Shown: positions 21,447 to 32,632, numbered from the stretch's first letter. The stretch: 64,000 nucleotides of DNA from Janibacter corallicola NBRC 107790 (GCF_001570965.1 NZ_BCSR01000003.1:83325-147324), one strand, 5' to 3'. Notes: a model not told the origin generated them from the sequence alone. Made by a program: numbers and translations.

Positions 21447-21473
21447 AGACCTCCCACACCCGGGGGGTCTTTT
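21447..21473 (+). terminator. Attenuator terminator upstream of cimA
   Basis: The stem AGACCTCCC (21447-21455) pairs with GGGGGGTCT (21462-21470), all nine pairs formed with one G-U, with loop ACACCC and a TTTTGCTTT tail. It sits 134 bp before cimA and after the leader ORF. Confidence 0.82.
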
Positions 21474-21606
21474 GCTTTGTCGGGCAGGGGACGGCGGAGC
21501 ATCGGGTCCGGAGCACCACCCCAGCGAAGGACCGGCGCGGCGAGCGGGAGTCACATCGACGAGGGGGCCGGCCGGCCCCCTTCGACCCGCCTGACGGAGA
21601 CCACTG

Positions 21607-23187
21607 ATGACCGGATTCCACGTCTACGACACGACCCTGCGCGACGGTGCCCAGCAGGAGGGCATCAACGTCTCGGTCGCGGACAAGCTGGCGATCTGCC
21701 GGCACCTGGACGAGCTGGGCGTCACCCACATCGAAGGGGGCTGGCCCGGAGCCAACCCGAACGACACCGAGTTCTTCGCCCGCGCGGGCACCGAGCTGGA
21801 GTTCACGAACGCGACGCTGGCCGCCTTCGGCGCCACCCGCAGGGCAGGATGCGCCGCCGCGGACGACCCTCAGGTGCAGGCGCTGGTGGACTCCGGCGCC
21901 TCCGTCATCACCCTCGTCGCCAAGGCCCACCCGGGGCACGTCGAGCGGGCGCTGCGGACCACCCGCGAGGAGAACCTCGCGATGATCGGCGACACCGTCG
22001 GCCACCTCGTCGCGCAGGGGCGCACGGTCATGGTCGACGCGGAGCACTTCTTCGACGGCTACCACCTGGATCGGGGCTACGCCCTCGCCTGCGTGAGCGC
22101 CGCACACGAGGCCGGCGCCGAGGTCATCGCCCTCTGCGACACCAACGGCGGGATGCTCCCGGACCAGGTCTTCGACGTCGTCACCGACGTCATCGACGTC
22201 ACCGGAGCACGTCTGGGCATCCACTGCCACAACGACACCGGCTGCGCCGTGGCCAACTCGATGGCGGCCGTGCGCGCCGGCGCCGACCACGTGCAGGGCA
22301 CCGTCAACGCCTACGGCGAGCGGACCGGCAATGCCGACCTGATCACCGTGCTGGCCAACCTCCAGCTCAAGCTCGGCCACGAGCTCGTCGAGCCGCACCG
22401 GCTGCAGGACGCGACCCGGATCGCCCACGCGGTGAGCGAGGTGACGAACTACCCGCCCTTCTCCCGGCAGCCGTACGTCGGTTCGGGAGCCTTCGCGCAC
22501 AAGGCCGGGCTGCACGCGAGCGCGGTCAAGGTCGACCCGGACCTCTACCAGCACATCGACCCCAAGGCCGTCGGCAACGGCGTGCGCATGCTCGTCTCGG
22601 ACATGGCGGGCCGGGCGACCGTGGAACTGAAGAGCCGCGAGTTCGGCATCGACCTCTCCGAGGATCCCGAGGGCACTGCGCGGGTCCTCGCACGGGTCAA
22701 GGAGCTGGAGCAGCAGGGTTACACCTTCGACGCCGCGGATGCCTCCTTCGAGCTGCTGCTGCGGCGGATGCTCGGTCGGGACGACCTCGAGTACGCGCAG
22801 ATCGAGTCCTGGCGGGTCATGATCGACGCCCGTGGCGGCAACGACGCGCTCGCCGAGGCGACGGTGAAGGCCCACGCCGGCGGGCAGCGCGTCGTCGCCA
22901 CGGGGGAGGGCAACGGACCGGTCAATGCGCTCGACCACGGTCTGCGCGAGGCGCTCTCGGTCGTCTACCCGGAGATCGAGCGCCTCGAGCTGATCGACTA
23001 CAAGGTGCGCATCCTCGACGCCGCCCACGGCACCGACGCGATCACCAGGGTGCTCATCGAGACCAGCGACGGGAGCACGACGTGGACCACGGTCGGGGTC
23101 GCGGGCAACATCGTCGAGGCCTCGTGGGAGGCCCTCATGGACGGGATCACCTACGGGCTGCGGCGCTCCGGGGTGCCGGTGCGCTGA
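21607..23187 (+). CDS. cimA: Citramalate synthase
   Basis: A 526-residue enzyme that condenses pyruvate and acetyl-CoA to (R)-citramalate, the threonine-independent entry to isoleucine. The N-terminal HMGL-like TIM barrel starts FHVYDTTLRDGAQQEGI; the metal-binding HCHNDTGCAVANS and the GTVNAYGERTGN segment follow. The C-terminal LeuA-type allosteric domain is present (ARGGNDALAEATVKA onward). The length and GWPGANPND segment fit the CimA branch, not LeuA. LeuCD (35 kb) and LeuB can process citramalate, linking this gene to those in the window. Confidence 0.92.
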   Translation: MTGFHVYDTTLRDGAQQEGINVSVADKLAICRHLDELGVTHIEGGWPGANPNDTEFFARAGTELEFTNATLAAFGATRRAGCAAADDPQVQALVDSGASVITLVAKAHPGHVERALRTTREENLAMIGDTVGHLVAQGRTVMVDAEHFFDGYHLDRGYALACVSAAHEAGAEVIALCDTNGGMLPDQVFDVVTDVIDVTGARLGIHCHNDTGCAVANSMAAVRAGADHVQGTVNAYGERTGNADLITVLANLQLKLGHELVEPHRLQDATRIAHAVSEVTNYPPFSRQPYVGSGAFAHKAGLHASAVKVDPDLYQHIDPKAVGNGVRMLVSDMAGRATVELKSREFGIDLSEDPEGTARVLARVKELEQQGYTFDAADASFELLLRRMLGRDDLEYAQIESWRVMIDARGGNDALAEATVKAHAGGQRVVATGEGNGPVNALDHGLREALSVVYPEIERLELIDYKVRILDAAHGTDAITRVLIETSDGSTTWTTVGVAGNIVEASWEALMDGITYGLRRSGVPVR

Positions 23188-23225
23188 CGACCCGGCCTCG
23201 CTCCGCAAGAGAAACGGCCGCGGGC

Positions 23226-26200
23226 TCAGCTCTTCGCGACGTGCCCGAAGCGGTGCCGGGTGGTGCTCACCGCCTGCTCCCGGAGGAAGGGGAGCAGCTC
23301 GCGCCGCCCCGTGGCCAGGACCTCGCCGGTGAGCACGTCGACCCCTGCGGTCACGAGGGCGTCGACCGCCTCGCCGGAGACCGAGCCGACCGCGCGCACC
23401 CGACCGTGACCGACCTCGTCGGGCGCGGCGGCGACGAAGTGCTCCTCCGACTCCGCCCGCACCTGCACGTGACCGAGGCTGCCCGGCAGCCCGAGCGAGG
23501 GGTCCGCCGAGACGATCATCCGGGTGCCGGTGAGGGTGGCTGCGGCGACGAGCCGCAGCAGCTGCACCGGTCGGGCGTCGGCCGCGGCGCGCACGAGCAC
23601 GAGCGGGCAGCGGCGGTACCGGAAGACGTTGTCCTCCACGACCAGCGCGCTCGGGTCGTGCTCGATGCCCAGGTCGCTCGCCCACACCTGCGCGTCGCTG
23701 GCGACCGCGGCGGCGAGCCAGGCCCGCTCGTCCTCCTCGACCCGCTCGCCGAGCGAGGCCAGCTGGGCATCGACCGTGGTGCGCACGGCCGCGGAGGGGG
23801 TGACCCCCTCCGTCGGGAGACCCTCGGCGACCCAGGTGCCCAGCTGCGCGACGTAGTTGGGGCCGCCGGCCTTGGCGCCGGGCCCGATGGAGGAGCCCTT
23901 CCAGCCGCCGAAGGACTGGCGCTGCACGATCGCCCCGGTGATGTGCCGGTTGACGTAGGCGTTGCCGACCTCGACGGCCTCGCTCCAGCGCTCGATCTCG
24001 TCGGTGTCGAGGCTGTGCAGACCGCCGGTGAGCCCGAAGTCGGTCGCGTTCTGCAGCTCGATCGCCTCCTCGAGGCTGTCGGCGCGCATCAGCCCGAGCA
24101 CCGGCCCGAAGACCTCGGTGAGGTGGAAGAAGGACCCGGGGGTGACGCCCTCCTTGACGCCGGGGCTCCACAGCCGGCCGGTCTCGTCGAGCTGCCGCGG
24201 CTCCACGAGCCAGGTCTCGCCGGGCTCGAGGGTGCTCAGGGCGCGCAGCAGCTTGCCGCTCGGCGCCTCGATGACCGGACCCATGCGGGTGCCCAGGTCG
24301 CTCGGCCACCCGACGACGATGGACTGCACCGCGTCGAGCAGCTGGCGGCGGAAGCGCGGGGAGTCCGCGATCGACCCGACGAGGATGCCGAGCGAGGCGG
24401 CGGAGCACTTCTGCCCGGCGTGGCCGAAGGCCGAGGAGACCAGGTCGGCGACGGCCAGGTCGATGTCCGCGGAGGGGGTGATGACCAGGGCGTTCTTGCC
24501 GGAGGTCTCGCCGAGCACCCGCGGGCCGTCCTCGCGCCCTTCGCGCCACCCGGCGAACATCCGGGCGGTCTCGCTGGCACCGGTGAGCACGACGGCGTCG
24601 ACGTCCGGGTGGGCCACGAGGTGCCGGCCGACCTCGTCCTCCTCGGTGCGCACCACCTGCAGGACGTCGGTCGGGACCCCGGCGGCGTGCAGCGCGGCGA
24701 CGGCCTCCTCGACGCAGACCGGGGTCTGCGGCGCGGGCTTGATGACCACGGCGCTGCCGGCGGCGAGCGAGGCGAGCACCCCGCCGATCGGGATGGCGAC
24801 GGGGAAGTTCCACGGGGGCGTCACCAGCGTCAGGGCGAAGGGGGTGAACCGCGCCCCGTCGGCCATCGGCCCGTCCGCCAGCTCCTCGGCGCGGTCGGCG
24901 TAGTAGCGGGCGAAGTCGACGGCCTCGGAGACCTCGGGGTCGGACTCGGCGATCGTCTTGCCGCCCTCGGCGGCCATGGTCGCGACGATGCGCTCGCGGC
25001 GGGAGTCCAGCTCGCGGGCGGCGCCGCGCAGCAGCGCGGCCCGGTCGGCGGCGGGCCGGGCGGCCCAGGCCTCGTGCGCTGCGCGGCCGGTGGCGACCAC
25101 CTGGTCCACCTCGGCGACGGAGCCCAGGTGCGGTGACGTCGGCTCCGGCCGGGACGCGGCGACGGCCCGGGCGGCCCACTCCCGCGACTCCGGCAGCGAC
25201 GGGTCGCTGTCCGGGGTGTTCGCGAAGTGGTCGGCCAGGGCCGGCCGCTCGGCGCTGCGCCGCGGCCCGGTCGGCGTCTGCCCGATGGCGGCGATGCTCG
25301 TGCGGAAGCGGGACTCCTGGTCCGGCATCGCGGTCGGGTCCTCGGCGAAGAAGGCGTGCAGGTAGTTCTCGGGGGAGGCGTTCTCCTCGAGGCGGCGCAC
25401 GAGGTAGGAGACCGCGGCGTCGAAGTTCTCCGGGGCCACGACCGGGGTGTAGAGGATGACGGTGCCGACGTCGTCGCGCACGGCCCGCGCCTGCGAGGGG
25501 GACATGCCCTGGAGCATCTCGACGTCCAGGACCGCCTCGACGCCCCGGTCGCGGGCGAGCAGGTGCCCGGCGGCCACGTCGTAGAGGTTGTGGCTGGCCA
25601 GGCCGAGGCGCACACCCGCGGCGACGGCGTCCTCGCGCAGCGCGCGCTCGACGCAGCGCAGGTAGTTCGCGTCGGTGCCGCCCTTCGTGGGGTAGGGGGC
25701 CTGCTCCCAGCCGTGCATGACGGCCTCGACCTGCTCCATCGCCAGGTTGGCGCCCTTGACGAGCCGGATCTTGATGCCGGCGCCCCCGGCGGCGGTGCGC
25801 TCGCGGGCGAAGGCGATGAGCCGCTCCATGGCCGGCAGCGCGTCCGGCAGGTAGGCCTGCAGCACGATGCCCGCCTCGAGGTCCTGGAACTCCGGCTCGG
25901 AGAGCATCGCGGTGAAGACCTCGATCGTCATTCCGAGGTCCTTGTACTCCTCCATGTCGAGGTTGACGAAGGCGTGCGGCGTGCTCGCCCGGGCCGCGCG
26001 GTAGAGCGGGCGCAGCCGCTCCAGGCAGCGCTCGACGGTGCCGGCCGAGTCCCACGTGCTGATCTGGCTGACGAGCGAGGAGACCTTGATCGAGACGTAG
26101 TCGACGTCGGAGCGCTCGAGCAGCTCCCGGGTGCGGCGGGTGCGGTCGGCCGCCTCGCCCTCGCCGAGCACCGCCTCACCGAGGAGGTTGATGTTCAGCC

Positions 26201-26669
26201 GGAAGCCGTCCTGCCGGGCGGCGTCCAGGTGCCGCCCCAGGTGCGGGTCGCGGGCGTCGACGAGCAGGTGTCCGACCATCTGCTTCATCCGGGCGCGGGC
26301 GGCGGGGACGACGACCTTGGGAGCGATGCGGGCGGCGAGGGCCCCGAGGCCGAGCAGGCCCCGGTCGAGCCCGCCGAGGAAGGACGCGGCCGAGCTCGCG
26401 GTGATCGTGCTCAGGGCGTTCGCCGCGGCGTGGTCGTCCTCCGGGCGCGCCACCCGGTCGACGAAGAAGACCGCGAGGTCCAGCCCCTCGGCGTCGGAGA
26501 GCAGCGCGGCCAGCTGGCCGGTGGTCTGGCTCTCCTTCTTCGTGGCGCCGGCGTGGGCGGCCGAGGCCCAGCGCTCGGCGAGGGCGACCGCCTCCTCGAC
26601 GAAGGGGGCGTATGCCGCCGTGGCGGGGTCGAGAGCCGGGTCCTGGGTCTCGGGCGTCGAAGTCGTCAT
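23226..26669 (-). CDS. putA: Bifunctional proline dehydrogenase / glutamate-semialdehyde dehydrogenase
   Basis: A 1147-residue two-step proline-degrading enzyme. The FAD-dependent proline dehydrogenase barrel covers about residues 90-440, with YVSIKVSSL, IRLVKGANL, LGLASHNLYDV and the PENYLHAFF segment. The aldehyde dehydrogenase part covers about 510-1050, with PPWNFPVAIP (619-628), catalytic Glu721 in LGETSGKN and Cys755 in GQKCSAAS. The C-terminal 100 residues are less conserved. No DNA-binding N-terminal domain is present, so regulation must be by another protein. The divergent PucR-type regulator starts 82 bp away and is the natural candidate. Confidence 0.95.
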   Translation of the reverse strand: MTTSTPETQDPALDPATAAYAPFVEEAVALAERWASAAHAGATKKESQTTGQLAALLSDAEGLDLAVFFVDRVARPEDDHAAANALSTITASSAASFLGGLDRGLLGLGALAARIAPKVVVPAARARMKQMVGHLLVDARDPHLGRHLDAARQDGFRLNINLLGEAVLGEGEAADRTRRTRELLERSDVDYVSIKVSSLVSQISTWDSAGTVERCLERLRPLYRAARASTPHAFVNLDMEEYKDLGMTIEVFTAMLSEPEFQDLEAGIVLQAYLPDALPAMERLIAFARERTAAGGAGIKIRLVKGANLAMEQVEAVMHGWEQAPYPTKGGTDANYLRCVERALREDAVAAGVRLGLASHNLYDVAAGHLLARDRGVEAVLDVEMLQGMSPSQARAVRDDVGTVILYTPVVAPENFDAAVSYLVRRLEENASPENYLHAFFAEDPTAMPDQESRFRTSIAAIGQTPTGPRRSAERPALADHFANTPDSDPSLPESREWAARAVAASRPEPTSPHLGSVAEVDQVVATGRAAHEAWAARPAADRAALLRGAARELDSRRERIVATMAAEGGKTIAESDPEVSEAVDFARYYADRAEELADGPMADGARFTPFALTLVTPPWNFPVAIPIGGVLASLAAGSAVVIKPAPQTPVCVEEAVAALHAAGVPTDVLQVVRTEEDEVGRHLVAHPDVDAVVLTGASETARMFAGWREGREDGPRVLGETSGKNALVITPSADIDLAVADLVSSAFGHAGQKCSAASLGILVGSIADSPRFRRQLLDAVQSIVVGWPSDLGTRMGPVIEAPSGKLLRALSTLEPGETWLVEPRQLDETGRLWSPGVKEGVTPGSFFHLTEVFGPVLGLMRADSLEEAIELQNATDFGLTGGLHSLDTDEIERWSEAVEVGNAYVNRHITGAIVQRQSFGGWKGSSIGPGAKAGGPNYVAQLGTWVAEGLPTEGVTPSAAVRTTVDAQLASLGERVEEDERAWLAAAVASDAQVWASDLGIEHDPSALVVEDNVFRYRRCPLVLVRAAADARPVQLLRLVAAATLTGTRMIVSADPSLGLPGSLGHVQVRAESEEHFVAAAPDEVGHGRVRAVGSVSGEAVDALVTAGVDVLTGEVLATGRRELLPFLREQAVSTTRHRFGHVAKS

Positions 26670-26751
26670 GAACTCGACGGTAGGACGCTGCGGTGCCCAC
26701 CGCCACAGTCATCCGTCTGGCTGGTCAGCGGCTTCGACATACACTCGTCTG

Positions 26752-27972
26752 ATGGTTGACGTGCAGGACCTCGTCGACGAGGCCTCCTCCCTGCTGGAGG
26801 CACCCGTGACCCTGGAGGACCGGGGTTTCCGGCTGCTCGCCTTCGGCGCCCACACGGGGGCGACCGACCCGGTCCGGGTCGAGACGGTGATGGGGCGCGG
26901 CTCGCCCGTGGAGACCCGGGCGTGGTTCGAGCGTTTCGGCATCGGGCGGGCGCGCGGGCCGGTGCACGTACCCGGCGACGCCGAGCGGGGCATCGCCGCC
27001 CGGCTGTGCCTGCCCGCCCGCTGGCGCGACGTCGTGCAGGGGTACCTGTGGGCCATCGAACCCCCGGACGGGCTGGCGCCCGAGCGGGTGCGGGCCGCCG
27101 AGGCCCTCGCCGCCCAGGCGGGGGAGGCGCTGGCGCGACTGGCCTCGCGGCGCCGGGAGAGCGAGCGGCTCGTCCTCGACCTCCTCGAGACCGGCGAAGG
27201 GAGGTCCGGCATCGCGCTCGAGGTGGCCGACGCGCTCGCCCTCGATCCAGCGACCCTCGTCGCGGTGGTCCTCCTCGGCACCCGGCCGGGCGTGCGGCTG
27301 CGGGCGCAGCAGGTCCACGGCCCCGGCGGACTGCCCCGTGGCGTGGGCGTGGCCGAGCAGGGCGGGGACGTCGTGCTCCTCGTCCCGGCACGGATGGGTC
27401 CCGACACCGTCGCGGCCGGGGCGATCGGCGCGCTGGACCGGCTCGGTGTCACGGGCGTCGTCGCCGCGGTCGGGGAGGAGGTGGCGCTGCCGGAGGCGGC
27501 GGAGTCCCATCGTCAGGCGCGGGCCGCCCTCCGCGTGGCCCGCCCGCAGGGGCCGGCCGGTCGGGACGGCCACGCGGACCTCGGTCCCGCCGAGGCCAGG
27601 GTGCACGACTGGGCCGACCTCGGTATCCGCCGCATCCTCGGCGGCCGTGGTCGCGACGAGGTGCTGGCCGCGACCCGCACCCCCGCGGTGGCGGCCCTCC
27701 TGGCGGGACCGGAGGAGCTGGTCGAGACCGCCTGGGTCCACCTCGAGGAGGCCGGCTCGGTCGGTGCCACGGCCCGGCGCCTGGGGCTGCACCGGCAGAG
27801 CGTCTACGCGCGGTTGCACCGGATCGAGGGCGTCACCGGGCTGGACCTCGCTCGCGGCAGGGACCGACTCGAGCTGCACCTCGGCCTGCTCGTGCACCGT
27901 GAGCCCGGGTGGGGAGGGCCTCAGGGAGGGGGCCGGGAGCCGCGGTTCGCGACCCGCTCGATGCCGTGGTAG
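26752..27972 (+). CDS. PucR-family transcriptional regulator, probable putA activator
   Basis: A 406-residue protein with an N-terminal sensor-like region and a C-terminal PucR/CdaR-type helix-turn-helix (about residues 325-380): ETAWVHLEEAGSVGATARRLGLHR then QSVYARLHRIE. Such regulators are commonly divergent from the gene they control, and PucR-type activators of proline catabolism are known in actinobacteria. The 82-bp gap to putA would hold both promoters. ATG 26752 is selected because the open frame upstream runs into putA. The last 52 bp overlap the convergent DUF1353 gene. Confidence 0.85.
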   Translation: MVDVQDLVDEASSLLEAPVTLEDRGFRLLAFGAHTGATDPVRVETVMGRGSPVETRAWFERFGIGRARGPVHVPGDAERGIAARLCLPARWRDVVQGYLWAIEPPDGLAPERVRAAEALAAQAGEALARLASRRRESERLVLDLLETGEGRSGIALEVADALALDPATLVAVVLLGTRPGVRLRAQQVHGPGGLPRGVGVAEQGGDVVLLVPARMGPDTVAAGAIGALDRLGVTGVVAAVGEEVALPEAAESHRQARAALRVARPQGPAGRDGHADLGPAEARVHDWADLGIRRILGGRGRDEVLAATRTPAVAALLAGPEELVETAWVHLEEAGSVGATARRLGLHRQSVYARLHRIEGVTGLDLARGRDRLELHLGLLVHREPGWGGPQGGGREPRFATRSMPW

Positions 27973-28754
27973 ACGAGTGTGAGGAGCCCGACCGCGATCG
28001 TCACGTGCAGCAGCAGGGCGAGAGCGAGCCCGCTGATGACCCCGGCGGCCCGGAAGCGGCCCCACCCCAGGCTGAGCACGAGCGGCGTGACCACCGCGCC
28101 CGCGGCACCGCTGAGCAGCGTCGACCACCACGGACCCTCGCCGACCCACGGCACGCCGCCGACGAGCGGCACCGGGACCCCGAGCAGGTCGAGGGTCGCG
28201 AGCACGCCGAGCACCGCGATGAGCCCGAGGCTGCCGATCGCCGTGAGGCGCCAGCGCCACTTCGTCGCCGGGGACCAGTCCGTCTGCCGGCCGCTGACCA
28301 TCACCGCGAGGGTGACGCCGGTCCACAGCAGCCAGCGGCGCACGACCGGGGTGCCCGAGTCGGCCATCGCGTCGCGGAAGACCCGGTTGGCCATGTCCCA
28401 GGTGATCTCGTGGCCCTCGGTGCTGACGTAGGACGCCGGTTGGCCCGGGTCGCCGACGAGCCCGTCGTGCAGGATCGCCGCGGGCAGGTAGGTCCCCGTG
28501 CGCGGCAGCAGCCAGCCGAAGACCTGGGGGATCGAGGCGAAGTCGGTCGCGAAGGTGTCCGGGTCGTCCGGCACGAGCAGGTCACCGAGCTCCCGGTCGC
28601 GGTAGCCGATCCGCCGCAGCAGCCGGAACTCGTTCGTCGGGTCGGTGAAGTCCCGCTGCAGCAGGATCTGCGGTGGCGCGTCCGGGTCGGGGTCGCCGCC
28701 GAACGGGCCACCGTCGTGGAAGCGCCCGGCGTCGGGGTTCAGCGGTTCGGCCAC
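27921..28754 (-). CDS. DUF1353 protein with C-terminal membrane helices
   Basis: A 277-residue protein. The N-terminal 150 residues have the DUF1353 look (FRLLRRIGYRD, DFASIPQVFGWLLPR, YLPAAILHDGLVG, FRDAM), in which a conserved His-Asp pair sits in AAILHDGL. About three hydrophobic segments follow (AIGSLGLIAVLGVLATLDLL, the GAAGAVVTPLVLSLGWG region and ISGLALALLLHVTIAVGLL). DUF1353 is known mostly from phage and actinobacterial proteins of unclear function. The 3' end overlaps that of the PucR regulator. Confidence 0.75.
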   Translation of the reverse strand: MAEPLNPDAGRFHDGGPFGGDPDPDAPPQILLQRDFTDPTNEFRLLRRIGYRDRELGDLLVPDDPDTFATDFASIPQVFGWLLPRTGTYLPAAILHDGLVGDPGQPASYVSTEGHEITWDMANRVFRDAMADSGTPVVRRWLLWTGVTLAVMVSGRQTDWSPATKWRWRLTAIGSLGLIAVLGVLATLDLLGVPVPLVGGVPWVGEGPWWSTLLSGAAGAVVTPLVLSLGWGRFRAAGVISGLALALLLHVTIAVGLLTLVYHGIERVANRGSRPPP

Positions 28755-28766
28755 GACCCCACCATG

Positions 28767-29678
28767 TCAGCGGCCACCGACGACGTGGGGCAGGCCCGCC
28801 GCGACCCTCAGGTCCTCGATCACGGCGAGCAGCCGGCGGCGCAGCGCGTTGGAGGCGACCATGAGCTCCCGCTGTCGGGTCACGTACTCCGCCTTGCCGG
28901 TCGCGGTCTCGATCGCGACGGGAGCGATGCCCAGGTCGGAGAGGTCGTAGGGGGAGGCGGCCATGTCCAGCTCCCTGACCCGCAGCGCGTGCCGGAAGGC
29001 CGCGAGCGTCAGCTCCGAGGGCACCGCCGGCGCGAGCTTGAAGGCCCACTTGTAGACATCCATCCCCGCGTGCAGGCACGCGGGTTGCTCGTGCTCGAGC
29101 TGGGTCTCCCGCGTCGGGCGCAGCGTGTTGCGCGGGGCCGCGGCCTCGGTGAAGAAGCGGTAGGCGTCGAAGTGGCTGCACCGGATGCGGTGTCCTTCCA
29201 CGACCTCGTCGGTGCCCGCCTGCCCGAGGCGCAGCGGCAGCTGCTCGTGCCGCTGCTCGCCCGGCGCGAGCCGGTGGACCATCGCCCACTCGTGCAGGCC
29301 GAAGCAGTCGTGCGTGCCCGGGCGGGAGAGGGTCGCCTCCAGCAGGTCACGGACGAAGGTGACGGCACGCCCCCTTCGCTCGAGGAAGGCGGCCGAGTCG
29401 AGGACGGCGCTGCCGTCGGCGGCGAGGACGTAGCCGCTGCGGTCCCCGTACGGTTCCGCGGCATCGGCCAGACGCACGCCCGGACCCGGGTGCCAGCGGC
29501 GCAGCTTCGCCGGCGGGTGGTTGTAGTACTCGAAGAGGAAGTCCTCGACCGGGTGGCGCTCGCCCCGCCGGCGCCGCTCCAGCCGTCCCGCGGTCAGGCC
29601 GTCCACCGCGGCTGCGTGCTCACGCGCCAGCTCCTGCCACTGCTCCCTGCCCAGGAGCGTCTCGGTCGGGGAGTCCAC
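28767..29678 (-). CDS. Conserved protein often labelled 3-methyladenine DNA glycosylase
   Basis: 303 residues from GTG 29678. The protein begins DSPTETLLGREQWQELAREHA and contains HPVEDFLFEYYNHPPAKLRRWHPGPG, YVLAADGSAVLD and FGLHEWAMVHR. Actinobacterial homologues are widespread and often carry a 3-methyladenine glycosylase label, but I see no helix-hairpin-helix or other glycosylase signature, so I would treat the function as unknown. It reads in the same direction as the DUF1353 gene, 12 bp apart, suggesting one transcript. The divergent FAH-family gene starts 35 bp away. Confidence 0.65.
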   Translation of the reverse strand: MDSPTETLLGREQWQELAREHAAAVDGLTAGRLERRRRGERHPVEDFLFEYYNHPPAKLRRWHPGPGVRLADAAEPYGDRSGYVLAADGSAVLDSAAFLERRGRAVTFVRDLLEATLSRPGTHDCFGLHEWAMVHRLAPGEQRHEQLPLRLGQAGTDEVVEGHRIRCSHFDAYRFFTEAAAPRNTLRPTRETQLEHEQPACLHAGMDVYKWAFKLAPAVPSELTLAAFRHALRVRELDMAASPYDLSDLGIAPVAIETATGKAEYVTRQRELMVASNALRRRLLAVIEDLRVAAGLPHVVGGR

Positions 29679-29713
29679 GGGGACCAACCGTAGACGCACA
29701 CTAGGGTGATCTC

Positions 29714-30487
29714 GTGCGCATCGCGAGATACACGACAGGGGACGAGCCGGTCTACGGGCTCGTCGACGGCGAGGGCAAGAAGATCGCGGAGGTGACCGGC
29801 GACCCGCTCTACCAGCGGATCGAGCTGACCGGCACCACGACGACGGTCGAGGAGGTGCGGCTGCTCGCACCGGTCATCCCGCGCAGCAAGATCATCGGCA
29901 TCGGCCGCAACTACGCCGACCACGCCGCCGAGATGGGCAACGACGTGCCCGAGGAACCGATGATGTTCCTCGTGCCGAACACCGCCGTCGTCGGCCCGGG
30001 GGACCCGGTCGTGATCCCGCCGCTGACCTCCGAGGTGCACTACGAGGGTGAGCTGGCCGTGATCATCGGGCGGATGTGCAAGGACATCGAGCCCGACGAG
30101 GCCAAGAAGGTCATCTTCGGCTACACGATCGCCAACGACGTCTCCGCGCGCGACCTGCAGCGCGGGGACGGGCAGTGGGCGCGGGCGAAGGGGATGGACA
30201 CCTTCTGCCCGCTCGGCCCGTGGATCGAGACCGACCTGGACCCGCAGGACGTGGCCATCACGACCCGCCGGGACGGCGAGGTCGTCCAGGACGGGCACTC
30301 CTCGGACATGGTCCACGGCGTCGCGGCCCTCATCAGCCACGCCTCCAAGGCCTTCACCCTGCTGCCCGGCGACATCATCCTCACCGGGACCCCGGCGGGT
30401 GTCGGTCCGGTCGAGGCCGGCCAGCGCGTCGAGATCGAGATCGACCAGATCGGGACCCTGGCCAACCCATTCGTCGCCGCCGAGTGA
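29714..30487 (+). CDS. Fumarylacetoacetate hydrolase family protein
   Basis: A 257-residue metal-dependent enzyme of the FAH superfamily. The catalytic-domain landmarks are KIIGIGRNYADHAAEMG, the metal-binding Glu pair in HYEGELAVIIG, GYTIANDVSARDLQ and LTGTPAGVGPVEAG. The short N-terminal region fits bacterial acylpyruvate hydrolases or oxaloacetate decarboxylases of this family; the exact substrate is not readable. The start is GTG 29714. The next gene (YnfA-like) begins 12 bp after the stop. Confidence 0.88.
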   Translation: MRIARYTTGDEPVYGLVDGEGKKIAEVTGDPLYQRIELTGTTTTVEEVRLLAPVIPRSKIIGIGRNYADHAAEMGNDVPEEPMMFLVPNTAVVGPGDPVVIPPLTSEVHYEGELAVIIGRMCKDIEPDEAKKVIFGYTIANDVSARDLQRGDGQWARAKGMDTFCPLGPWIETDLDPQDVAITTRRDGEVVQDGHSSDMVHGVAALISHASKAFTLLPGDIILTGTPAGVGPVEAGQRVEIEIDQIGTLANPFVAAE

Positions 30488-30499
30488 CGCGGGACTGAC

Positions 30500-30832
30500 G
30501 TGGACCTCGCCCGCTCGATCCCGCTCTTCGTCCTCGCGGCGCTGCTCGAGATCGGGGGCGCGTGGCTGGTCTGGCAGGGGCTGCGTGAGCACCGCGGGTG
30601 GCTCTGGGTCGGCGCGGGCGTCATCGCGCTCGGCCTCTACGGCGTGGTCGCCACACTGCAGCCGGACGCCAACTTCGGGCGCATCCTCGCCGCCTACGGC
30701 GGCGTCTTCGTCGCGGGTTCGCTGGCGTGGGGGATGGTGGTGGACGGCTTCCGCCCCGACCGATGGGACGTCACCGGCGCGCTGGTCTGCCTCGTCGGCG
30801 TCGCGGTGATCATGTACGCGCCCCGAGCGTGA
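30500..30832 (+). CDS. YnfA/UPF0060 family membrane protein
   Basis: A 110-residue inner-membrane protein with four hydrophobic helices, starting [19 protein letters not shown] and including [17 protein letters not shown] and [15 protein letters not shown]. These are hallmarks of YnfA-type small transporter-like proteins, related in fold to small multidrug resistance proteins. Ends in VAVIMYAPR. It lies between the FAH gene and gltX with short gaps. The transported compound is unknown. Confidence 0.88.
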   Translation: MDLARSIPLFVLAALLEIGGAWLVWQGLREHRGWLWVGAGVIALGLYGVVATLQPDANFGRILAAYGGVFVAGSLAWGMVVDGFRPDRWDVTGALVCLVGVAVIMYAPRA

Positions 30833-30870
30833 GTGGGCCCGCGGAGCGGCGACGATACGATCGGGCCATC

Positions 30871-32370
<1,500 letters not shown>

Positions 32371-32461
32371 CCCGAATTTTGATGGGACGCCGGACGGCGG
32401 GTAGTATCTCCATTCGGTTCACGGCCCGCGCGCTTCGGCGCAAGGGGCAGTGGTACCCCCT

Positions 32462-32533
32462 TGGGGTATGGTGTAATTGGCAACACGGCTGATTCTGGTT
32501 CAGTTGTTCTAGGTTCGAGTCCTGGTACCCCAG
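32462..32533 (+). tRNA. tRNA-Gln (anticodon CTG)
   Basis: A 72-nt cloverleaf. The acceptor arms TGGGGTA and TACCCCA pair fully; discriminator G. The anticodon stem CTGA/TCAG holds loop TTCTGGT, giving anticodon CTG. The T arm has GGTTCGAGTCC. CCA is not encoded. It follows gltX and precedes tRNA-Glu. Confidence 0.93.
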
Positions 32534-32632
32534 CGCTGGGAGCGACGTCGTCGCTCGATTTCGGAAGACCCCGCCCGAACGGGTAAGGTTCTCTCCGTTG
32601 CCCGCCCGGTCACGGGTCGGGAAGCAGCAGAT

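Noticed and set aside
21412..26055. A 1547-residue minus-strand frame across cimA and part of putA
   Set aside because: cimA on the plus strand and putA in another minus frame are unambiguous; this frame has no family signature.
28767..29678. Calling this gene a 3-methyladenine DNA glycosylase
   Set aside because: The label is common for homologues, but I see no glycosylase motif, so the function is left open.
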